Position numbers and translations under genes: made by a program. Below, piece after piece: positions 29,262-35,388 of a DNA stretch of 64,000 bases; the first letter of the stretch is position 1; each line of letters opens with the position of its first letter. The notes below the pieces were generated by a model. That model did not search any database. It was not told the DNA's origin and worked only from the letters and a program-made list of their open reading frames with translations. Origin of the DNA: Kiloniellales bacterium (GTDB lineage Bacteria > Pseudomonadota > Alphaproteobacteria > Kiloniellales > JAKSBE01); contig JASJBF010000040.1 of assembly GCA_030066685.1 (NCBI GenBank), positions 45,593-109,592 of the forward strand, given 5' to 3'.

Positions 29262-29858
29262 ATGATGATGGCGAACAAGCACGAGATCACCCAAGGCGAC
29301 ATCCTGCCGCCGGAGACCTATGCCGCGGAGCGCAAGGCTCGCCGCGCGCAGATGGTCGAGGTCAAACGGCACCGGCGCATCGAGGTCGGTCCCGTCTGCA
29401 CCTTCTACTTCGAGAACTACCAGACCATGTGGCACCAAGTCCACGAGATGCTGTTCATCGAGAAGGGCGGCGCGGAGCAGGTCGAAGACGAGCTGCGGGC
29501 CTATAACCCCTTGATCCCAAAAGGTAAAGAGCTGGTCGCCACGGTGATGTTCGAGATCGACGATCCGATCCGGCGCAAGGCCTTCCTGTCCCGGCTGGGC
29601 GGGGTCGAGGACACCGCCTTCCTGGAGTTCGCCGGCCAGCGCGTCGTCGGCACGCCGGAAGCGGACGTCGACCGTACCTCCGCCGACGGCAAGGCTTCCT
29701 CGGTCCAGTTCATCCACTTCGCCCTGACGCCCGAGCAGATCGTCGCCTTCCGCGCCGCCGGTACCCAGGTCGTGATCGGGTTCGAGCACCCGGCCTATGG
29801 GCATATGGCGGTGATGCCGGACGCGGTCCGTGAGGCCCTGGCGCAGGATTTCGACTGA
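29262..29858 (+). CDS. DUF3501 family protein
   Basis: 198 residues, beginning at one of three clustered ATG codons (29262, 29265, 29268). Conserved blocks are EITQGDILPPETYAAERKAR, VGPVCTFYFENYQTMWHQVHEML and a C-terminal IGFEHPAYGHMAVMP. The frame is open further upstream into the previous gene, but homology begins here. DUF3501 genes are found with rubrerythrin and CCG Fe-S genes in many alphaproteobacteria; no biochemical role is established to my knowledge. No cysteine motif, signal peptide or membrane segment is seen. Confidence 0.8.
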   Translation: MMMANKHEITQGDILPPETYAAERKARRAQMVEVKRHRRIEVGPVCTFYFENYQTMWHQVHEMLFIEKGGAEQVEDELRAYNPLIPKGKELVATVMFEIDDPIRRKAFLSRLGGVEDTAFLEFAGQRVVGTPEADVDRTSADGKASSVQFIHFALTPEQIVAFRAAGTQVVIGFEHPAYGHMAVMPDAVREALAQDFD

Positions 29859-29899
29859 GTTTCTATCGGGGCGCGCGGCGCGGAGCCCGCGGGACGGCC

Positions 29900-29985
29900 G
29901 CCTGGATTCTGGTCCCCCGGGACCTGGCCGGTGAGGTCAGGGCTGAAGGTGGCCAGGCGGTCCGGTCGGATCGCAGAATCCAGGC
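29900..29985. repeat. Nested inverted repeat
   Basis: GCCTGGATTCTG (29900-29911) is perfectly complemented at 29974-29985, and within it CCTGGCC (29923-29929) is complemented by GGCCAGG (29951-29957). The two nested arm pairs would fold an 86-base hairpin. No T-tract follows. It starts 42 bases after the DUF3501 stop and may mark the end of that operon. Confidence 0.7.
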
Positions 29986-30080
29986 ACGACCATCTCTGGT
30001 CAGATAGTCGGGTGACGCTTTCGCTTCTTGCAGAAGCGCTTCCCTGGTATTGAAAATAGCCCAGGTGCGGCTGGCCGGGC

Positions 30081-30118
30081 TTGACCTTTCACGACAGACT
30101 ATTGACAGAAGGTGCCAG
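30081..30118 (+). promoter_or_regulatory. Shared AraC-locus operator, copy 1
   Basis: The four blocks TTGAC (30081), GACAG (30093), TTGACAG (30102) and GTGCCAG (30112) occur at offsets 0, 12, 21 and 31. Exactly the same blocks at the same offsets occur at 32422-32459 before the paralogous AraC gene. The roughly 10-11-base phasing suits direct half-sites on one face of the helix, as used by AraC-family dimers. Confidence 0.7.
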
Positions 30119-30305
30119 CCAGGGTTGCGATTGGGCGTGAGGAGGGCTCTTCGAGGGCCCTCCGAGACTTGGCGGGACGCCTGGAACGAGCCCGACCTTT
30201 CAGCGACTTGCCTGGACCGCCGCCCCCGTTTCGGGCGTGCGCGTCAGCGAAAGGGGTGATAGAAACCGCCGAACGACAAGGGCTCCTAGGTAGGGGAGGC
30301 GAAGG

Positions 30306-31319
30306 GTGTCAAGTCCGGAAACCGGGGTCCGGGCCCCGACGATGACGGGGATCGGGACTTGCATCGCCGCGGCGGGCGGCGACGCCGAGCAGGTCTTCCG
30401 CCGTGCCGGGCTGGACCTGGAGGAGATCAAGGACCCTAGCCGCTGGGTCCCTCAGGAGCAGTATCGCCGGGTGCTCGAGCTGGCCAGCGAGGCAACCGGC
30501 GACGATTGCTTCGGGCTTCACGTCGGCGCGGCCTTCGACCTGCGGAACTATGGGGTCCTCGGCTATGCCACGCTGAACTGCGCGACGCTCGGAGAGGCAG
30601 CGACCAGCCTGGTGCGCTACTTCGGGGTCATGCGCAAGGGTGCCCGCTTCACCTTGAAGGTCGAGGGAGAGACGGCCAGCGTGCGTTTTCATGCGGTCAA
30701 GGGATCGCCGGAGATACCGTGTCACGAAGCGGAACTGGCCCTGGCCCGGCTGTGCAAGGGGATCCGCAATCTCGTCGGTCCGGACTGGGCGCCGCGCCGG
30801 GTGCACTTCGCCCACCATCGCCAGACCGGGCTCGCCGAGCACGAGAGCTTTTTCGGCGTCGCCCCGCGTTTTGGCATGGAAGCCAACTGCTTGGTCCTCG
30901 ACCGCGCCGACCTGCAGCGCCGCAACACCGCGGCCGACCAGCGGCTTTATCAGATCCTGAAGCACCGTCTGGAAGCGCTGCTGCCCGATCGGGGCGAAGA
31001 CGACCTCATCCTGAAGGTGCGCGAGGAAGTCACCGTGGCCCTGGCCGAAGGCGCCGCCCTCAAGGCGGTCGCCGGGCGGCTCGGCCTCGGCGCGCGCACT
31101 CTGCAACGACGCCTTCGCGACCGCGGGCTGGCCTACAACGACATCGTCGAGCAGGTGCGACGGGAAGAGTCCTTCCGGCACCTGCGCCAAGACGAACTGC
31201 AGATCTCCGAGATCGCCGACCGTCTGGGCTACTCGGAGGTCAGCGCCTTCGATCGTGCCTTCCGGCGCTGGCACGGCACCTCGCCGCTGGCGTTCCGGCA
31301 GCAGGCCCGCTGCGGCTGA
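30306..31319 (+). CDS. AraC-family transcriptional regulator 1 (arabinose_bd-type N terminus)
   Basis: 337 residues. The N-terminal 200 residues are the OruR/ArgR-like ligand domain of this AraC subgroup (DDCFGLHVGAAFDLRNYGVLG, quoted in part: YGVLGYATLNCATLGEA). The C-terminal double HTH (about 240-335) includes LGARTLQRRLRDRGLAYN and ISEIADRLGYSEVSAFDRAF. It is clearly paralogous to the gene at 32553-33587 (shared GDDCFGL, RYFGVMR/RYLGVMR, WAP). Start GTG 30306, 3' of a GC-rich leader. Ligand and targets are unknown; the shared operator suggests auto- or cross-regulation. Confidence 0.88.
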   Translation: MSSPETGVRAPTMTGIGTCIAAAGGDAEQVFRRAGLDLEEIKDPSRWVPQEQYRRVLELASEATGDDCFGLHVGAAFDLRNYGVLGYATLNCATLGEAATSLVRYFGVMRKGARFTLKVEGETASVRFHAVKGSPEIPCHEAELALARLCKGIRNLVGPDWAPRRVHFAHHRQTGLAEHESFFGVAPRFGMEANCLVLDRADLQRRNTAADQRLYQILKHRLEALLPDRGEDDLILKVREEVTVALAEGAALKAVAGRLGLGARTLQRRLRDRGLAYNDIVEQVRREESFRHLRQDELQISEIADRLGYSEVSAFDRAFRRWHGTSPLAFRQQARCG

Positions 31320-31349
31320 GCCGGCGGCGCCGACGGCGCTCGGCCGGCG
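31320..31349. terminator. GC-rich dyad between convergent genes
   Basis: GCCGG...GGCGCC, a short GAC loop, then GGCGC...CCGGC form an imperfect but strong hairpin directly after the AraC gene 1 stop. The opposing gene ends at 31469. There is no T-tract, so it is a weak terminator candidate only. The rest of the gap (to 31468) holds nothing recognisable. Confidence 0.35.
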
Positions 31350-31468
31350 GGACCGGGTGCGGCCGACACCCATCGCGTGGGCCGTCGTCTTGCTCCGAGG
31401 CTTTGAATGCGGGCGGGTTCGCCGGGTCGAAGGGGACTGGCAGGCGGTCCCCACCGACCGGTTCGGCG

Positions 31469-31864
31469 TCAGAACTTCGAGCTGGCGAAGTCGGGCAGGT
31501 AGTGCTCGGCGCCCAGGGCCCGGAGTTCGAGGCCCCCGACCACGGCGATCGCGTTGAGCGAGGAGCGCAGCAGAACTCTAGCCTCGTCCAGGAGCGCCGG
31601 TTCGAGGTCCTCGGCCTCGCTGCGGAGGTACTCCAGGTGGGCGGTGGCGATCATCAGCTGGACCGCCGCGTCCGCCAGGCACACGGCCGGCAGGGCCGTG
31701 ACCTCGCTCTCGATCGCGCCGATGCGCTCATCCACGTCCAAGGCCTCGAAGGCGTTAAGCTCGTCCCATTGCCTGTAGAGCCGATTGAGTTCTTCGGCCT
31801 TGTCGCGGATCGAGGTAAAGCCGCGCTCAGGCATTTCCTGGCGGTGTTGAATCAGTGTCGCCAT
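31469..31864 (-). CDS. Uncharacterised 131-residue helical protein
   Basis: I recognise no family. The protein appears all-helical (ELNRLYRQWDELNAFEAL, AAVQLMIATAHLEYLRSEAE), without signal peptide, membrane segment or metal motif; its single Cys is in LPAVCLADAAV. The start ATG 31864 has AAGGAGG five to six bases upstream, a strong Shine-Dalgarno that lies inside the 3' end of the receiver gene, which it overlaps by 38 bases. The two are therefore coupled, and this protein is a candidate partner of the pseudo-receiver. Confidence 0.7.
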   Translation of the reverse strand: MATLIQHRQEMPERGFTSIRDKAEELNRLYRQWDELNAFEALDVDERIGAIESEVTALPAVCLADAAVQLMIATAHLEYLRSEAEDLEPALLDEARVLLRSSLNAIAVVGGLELRALGAEHYLPDFASSKF

Positions 31865-32270
31865 TGTTGCCTCCTTGCTGAATTGTCCTCGGGAGCGGTG
31901 AACGGAGTTGGCTCTCCAGCGCCGAGACGAGATCGGCCTGCTCCAAGGGCTTGTGAAGGATCTCGACCGACATGCGGCCGTTGGTCTCGACGAGGTGGGT
32001 CAGCCACTTGGCGTAGAGGGGGGTGTGCGCCGAGACCAGCAGCAGGTGGGCCGTCGCGCCTTCCTCGCAAAGCCAGGCGGTGATCTCGAAGCCGTCGACC
32101 TCGGGCATGACGATCCCGATCAGGATCACGTCCGGCAGATGGCTCCGATAGAGGTCCTGAAACTCGGATTTGGTTCTGGCGGCGAAGACCGCGAAGCCGA
32201 GCGAACGAGCGGTGCGCTCGACAGCGCGCAGGAGAACCTGGTCGCCATCCATCATGAGCAGAGTCGGCAT
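31827..32270 (-). CDS. Receiver-domain protein lacking the phospho-acceptor aspartate (pseudo-receiver)
   Basis: 147 residues with a single CheY-like fold. The acidic pair D8 and D10 (LLMMDGDQ), the switch Ser in LLLVSAH and the Lys in ILHKPLE are present. At the phosphorylation site the usual Asp is Gly52 (PDVILIGIVMPEVDGFE; GGG codon), so it cannot be phosphorylated in the normal way. A 20-residue polar tail follows. It begins at ATG 32270 after GAGAGGGA, is divergent from AraC gene 2 and shares the intergenic region holding operator copy 2. Confidence 0.85.
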   Translation of the reverse strand: MPTLLMMDGDQVLLRAVERTARSLGFAVFAARTKSEFQDLYRSHLPDVILIGIVMPEVDGFEITAWLCEEGATAHLLLVSAHTPLYAKWLTHLVETNGRMSVEILHKPLEQADLVSALESQLRSPLPRTIQQGGNNGDTDSTPPGNA

Positions 32271-32421
32271 CTCGCTGTCCCTCTCAGGTGTTGCCTGGGG
32301 CTCCGCTCGGACGAGCGGCCCTTTGAGCCACCGGCGGCGATGGAACCGTTTACATAATGCAGCGCCAGCGCAGCGGTCGGCATTGTCACTGGATTACATA
32401 TGGCGGGGGGCTTAGGTTTGT

Positions 32422-32459
32422 TTGACTTCGGATGACAGATTTTTGACAGCCCGTGCCAG
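32422..32459 (+). promoter_or_regulatory. Shared AraC-locus operator, copy 2
   Basis: TTGAC (32422), GACAG (32434), TTGACAG (32443) and GTGCCAG (32453), offsets 0, 12, 21 and 31 as in copy 1 at 30081-30118. Within it TGAC is repeated at 32423, 32433 and 32444. It stands 93 bases before AraC gene 2 and 151 bases before the divergent pseudo-receiver gene, so it may govern both. Confidence 0.7.
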
Positions 32460-32552
32460 AATGCCCGGTGCGGGGTGAGGGGTGCTCCAGGGCCAGGGCC
32501 CGGTCGCTGCCGGATGGTCCGGATGCTGGGCGCTCGGCGTGAAGGGTTGGCG

Positions 32553-33587
32553 ATGTCCTTGAACCCGAAGGCGTTCATTCAGGTTGCGGCCATCATTGGG
32601 CTGCCGGAGGCCCTGCGCCGCGCCGGCTGCAATCCGGACCAAATCTGCAAGGCGGTCGGCTTGCGGCCGGCCGAGCTTCGGGATCCGGACGCCTCGATTC
32701 CTTTGCACGCCTACCTCAACCTGCTCGAGGTCGCGGCCGACCGCAGCGGCGATGATTGCTTCGGCCTGCGCTTTGGCGCCAGCTACGACCCCAGCGACTA
32801 CGGCGCCCTGGGCTTCGTCGCCCTCAACTCGCCCACCGTCGGGGCCGGTCTGCTGAACGTGGGGCGCTACCTCGGTGTCATGCGCGATCACTGCCGGGTC
32901 ATGCTTGAAGTCGAGGACAGCATGGCGCGCCTGCGCTACCGGCTTGCGGTCGGCTCGGTCGGTCTGCGCCGGCAGGACGCCGAGATGGCGCTGGGGCGGA
33001 TCTGCGGTGGAATACGCCTGGTCCTGGGCAGCGACTGGGCACCCAGCGCGGTGCTGTTCGAGCATCCGGCGCCGGCCGACCATCTGCCGCATCGCGAGAT
33101 CTTCGGCGCCGAGGTTCGCTTCGGGCAGGCCATGAACGCCATGATCTTCGACCAGGAGGTGCTCGAAGCCGAGATTCCGACCGCCGACAGCCGGCTGCTG
33201 CGGATCCTGGAGGGCTTCCTGGAAGAGGAGCTGTCGCGGCGCCGTGCCGATCCGGACCTGGTCCAGCGGGTCCGCCGCCAGGTGCTGGATGCCATCGGCA
33301 CCGGCGTGCCGGGCATCGCCGAGGTTGCCTCGGCGGCCGGGATGAGCATCCGGACCCTGCAGCGCCGCCTCGGCGAACAAGGGCTGACCTACAACAAGCT
33401 GGTCGACGACCTGCGCCACGAACTGGCGCTGCAATACCTCGAAGCGCGCGAGGTCAGCATATCGGAGATCGCCTTCCTGCTCGGCTATTCCGAGGCCAGC
33501 GCCTTCGACCGCGCGTTTCGCCGGCGCAGCGGCCTCTCGCCGCTGGAGTTCCGCCGCCGGCTCGGCAGTGCCGTGCAGCCGGCCTGA
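32553..33587 (+). CDS. AraC-family transcriptional regulator 2 (paralogue of gene 1)
   Basis: 344 residues from ATG 32553, preceded by AAGGG; the frame is open to GTG/ATG codons from 32475, but paralogy with AraC 1 begins after MSLNPKAFIQVAAIIGL. The N-terminal ligand domain (to about 215) shares SGDDCFGLRFGASYD and RYLGVMRDHC with AraC 1; the C-terminal double HTH includes MSIRTLQRRLGEQGLTYNKL and ISEIAFLLGYSEASAFDRAF. Two closely related regulators with the same operator suggest a recent duplication and cross-talk. Inducer unknown. Confidence 0.88.
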   Translation: MSLNPKAFIQVAAIIGLPEALRRAGCNPDQICKAVGLRPAELRDPDASIPLHAYLNLLEVAADRSGDDCFGLRFGASYDPSDYGALGFVALNSPTVGAGLLNVGRYLGVMRDHCRVMLEVEDSMARLRYRLAVGSVGLRRQDAEMALGRICGGIRLVLGSDWAPSAVLFEHPAPADHLPHREIFGAEVRFGQAMNAMIFDQEVLEAEIPTADSRLLRILEGFLEEELSRRRADPDLVQRVRRQVLDAIGTGVPGIAEVASAAGMSIRTLQRRLGEQGLTYNKLVDDLRHELALQYLEAREVSISEIAFLLGYSEASAFDRAFRRRSGLSPLEFRRRLGSAVQPA

Positions 33588-33622
33588 ACGGGCAGCGGCA
33601 GGCTGCTCTATCTATATGGAAC

Positions 33623-33672
33623 AGATCAAAGTATCTGCGCTCAATTGAATCCAATTGAGCGCAGTTTGATCT
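33623..33672. terminator. Bidirectional terminator hairpin between convergent genes
   Basis: A 13-pair perfect stem, CTGCGCTCAATTG (33635-33647) with its complement at 33652-33664 around AATC, is extended by AGATCAAA (33623-33630) pairing with TTTGATCT (33665-33672) past a four-base bulge. It lies between AraC gene 2 and the convergent SH3 gene, whose TAG (33673-33671) is part of it. Only short T runs follow on either strand, but the stem is exceptionally long. Confidence 0.75.
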
Positions 33673-34234
33673 AGTCGACCCGCTCGCGGGGATAGACGCC
33701 GTAGAATTCGTGGCGCTCGAGCCAACCGCTCAGCCCGTCGATGGAGACTTCGCACCAGCCGCCCTCGCAGGCTTCCAGGCGGGCGATCACCCCCGGCTCG
33801 ACCCGGGCGATGGGATCGGCGGAGCGCTCCGGCAGCTTCCGGAGGGTCCGGGGCTCGCCGGTCACCATGGCTTTGCGGGCGCCCTGCAGCATGCTCTGGT
33901 GGACCCAGCCGATGGTCCCCTCCCAATCGCGGATTCGCCGCCAGGTCTCGTGCTCGTCGATGATCTCGACCGGCAGGTCGCGGCGCCGGTAGACCCAGTC
34001 GATGGGATAACGCACGCCCGGACCGGTGCGCAGGTTGACCTCGTTCGCCCGCAGGCTGACGAAGCGGGGCAGCGGCAGGCCGGTGCGGCCCGGACGCTCG
34101 GCCTGGCGGGCGGTGTCCGCGGGCGCGGCGTCCCCGGCCGCGGCGTCCTGGGCGTTCGCCGGCGGCACCTGGAGCAGCAGGGCTGCGGCCAGTAAGCAGA
34201 TCGTCCTGATGTGCCAGGCCATGGTCGTTCTCAC
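33671..34234 (-). CDS. Secreted SH3-domain protein
   Basis: 187 residues. A signal peptide (about 1-28, hydrophobic core ICLLAAALLLQVPPANA with cleavage after ANA-like AxA) is followed by an Ala-rich linker and two SH3_3-like modules: LRANEVNLRTGPGVRYPIDWVYRR...GTIGWVHQSML, and VEPGVIARLEACEGGWCEVSIDGLSGWLER (quoted in parts). Such periplasmic proteins bind peptidoglycan or modulate wall enzymes. Two cysteines flank the second module (EACEGGWCEV) and may form a disulfide. ATG 34222 is an alternative start. Divergent from the dehydrogenase. Confidence 0.82.
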   Translation of the reverse strand: MRTTMAWHIRTICLLAAALLLQVPPANAQDAAAGDAAPADTARQAERPGRTGLPLPRFVSLRANEVNLRTGPGVRYPIDWVYRRRDLPVEIIDEHETWRRIRDWEGTIGWVHQSMLQGARKAMVTGEPRTLRKLPERSADPIARVEPGVIARLEACEGGWCEVSIDGLSGWLERHEFYGVYPRERVD

Positions 34235-34387
34235 CCCTTGCCGCGATGGTTAGACCCGCGGGCGGCTCGCGGTCAAGAATCCTCGTCGTGGCGGGCGCAT
34301 CTTTCTCCTGCGGCGACGGGCAGGCTGGACAAGGCCAGCGCGCTCCTGATAATGCCAAGCCAATCGGGCGCGCGGTGGAGGGAGCAG

Positions 34388-35374
34388 ATGGCGCAGAACA
34401 AGCCGGTCGTCGTGGTGACGCGTCGCCTGCCGGACGTGATCGAGACGCGGATGATGGAGCTCTTCGACGCGCGTCTCAATCTCGAAGACCACGCGATGTC
34501 CCAGGCCGAGCTGATCGAGGCGGTCAAGACCGCCGAGGTCCTGGTCCCGACGGTCACCGATCGCATCGACGCCGGGGTCCTGTCCCAGGCCGGCGAGAAG
34601 CTGCGCCTGATCGCGTCCTTCGGCACCGGGGTCGACCACATCGACCTCAAGACCGCCCGCCAGCGCGGCATCACGGTCACCAACACGCCCGGCGTCCTGA
34701 CCGAGGACACGGCCGACATGACCATGGCCCTGATCCTGGCCGTGCCGCGGCGCCTGGCCGAGGGCGAGCGCCTGATCCGCAGCGGCGACTGGACCGGCTG
34801 GAGCCCGACCGGGATGCTCGGCCACCGGATCTGGGGCAAGCGCCTGGGCATCGTCGGCATGGGCCGGATCGGCACCGCGGTGGCGCGCCGGGCCCGGGGC
34901 TTCGGCCTTTCGATCCACTACCACAACCGGCGCCGGGTCCACGAGGAGCTGGAAGCCGAGCTCGAGGCCACCTACTGGGAGAGCCTCGACCAGATGCTGG
35001 CCCGCATGGACATCATCTCGGTGAACTGTCCGCACACCCCGGCGACCTATCACCTGCTTTCGGCGCGCCGCCTCAAGCTGCTGCCGCCCCAGGCCTACAT
35101 CGTCAACACCAGCCGCGGCGAGGTGATCGACGAGAACGCCCTGGCGCGTATGGTCGAGAAAGGCGAGATCGCAGGTGCGGGGCTCGACGTCTTCGAGCAC
35201 GAGCCCGCGGTCAACCCCAAGCTGCTGCAGGCCGACAACGTGGTCCTGCTGCCGCACATGGGCTCGGCCACCATCGAGGGCCGGATCGCCATGGGCGAGA
35301 AGGTCATCATCAACATCAAGACCTTTGTCGACGGCCACACCCCGCCCGACCGCGTGGTCGAGGCGATGTTCTGA
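34388..35374 (+). CDS. D-isomer-specific 2-hydroxyacid dehydrogenase (glyoxylate/hydroxypyruvate reductase-like)
   Basis: 328 residues. NAD(P) loop GIVGMGRIGTAVARRARGFG (about residues 154-173), catalytic Arg in VNTSRGEVIDENAL, Glu in DVFEHEPAVNP and His in LLPHMGSAT. It most resembles GyaR-type glyoxylate reductases that make glycolate or glycerate. The ATG at 34388 is chosen because GGAGGGAG lies 6-12 bases upstream and homology begins at KPVVVVTRRLP; the frame is open further left without similarity. The gene converges on secY2 with a 14-base gap. Confidence 0.88.
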   Translation: MAQNKPVVVVTRRLPDVIETRMMELFDARLNLEDHAMSQAELIEAVKTAEVLVPTVTDRIDAGVLSQAGEKLRLIASFGTGVDHIDLKTARQRGITVTNTPGVLTEDTADMTMALILAVPRRLAEGERLIRSGDWTGWSPTGMLGHRIWGKRLGIVGMGRIGTAVARRARGFGLSIHYHNRRRVHEELEAELEATYWESLDQMLARMDIISVNCPHTPATYHLLSARRLKLLPPQAYIVNTSRGEVIDENALARMVEKGEIAGAGLDVFEHEPAVNPKLLQADNVVLLPHMGSATIEGRIAMGEKVIINIKTFVDGHTPPDRVVEAMF

Positions 35375-35388
35375 GGAACCGCCGCGGC

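Larger units (their letters stand above)
29859..30305 (+). other. 447-base intergenic region between DUF3501 and AraC gene 1
   Basis: No gene is seen. From left to right it holds a nested inverted repeat (29900-29985), the four-part operator shared with the second AraC gene (30081-30118) and a seven-pair hairpin GGAGGGC / GCCCTCC (30141-30147 with 30157-30163). The last 140 bases before the GTG are GC-rich and featureless. Confidence 0.6.

Noticed and set aside
30102..30130. Sigma70 promoter with TTGACA as -35 before AraC gene 1
   Set aside because: No acceptable -10 box at 16-18 bases; the TTGACAG is better explained as part of the repeated operator.
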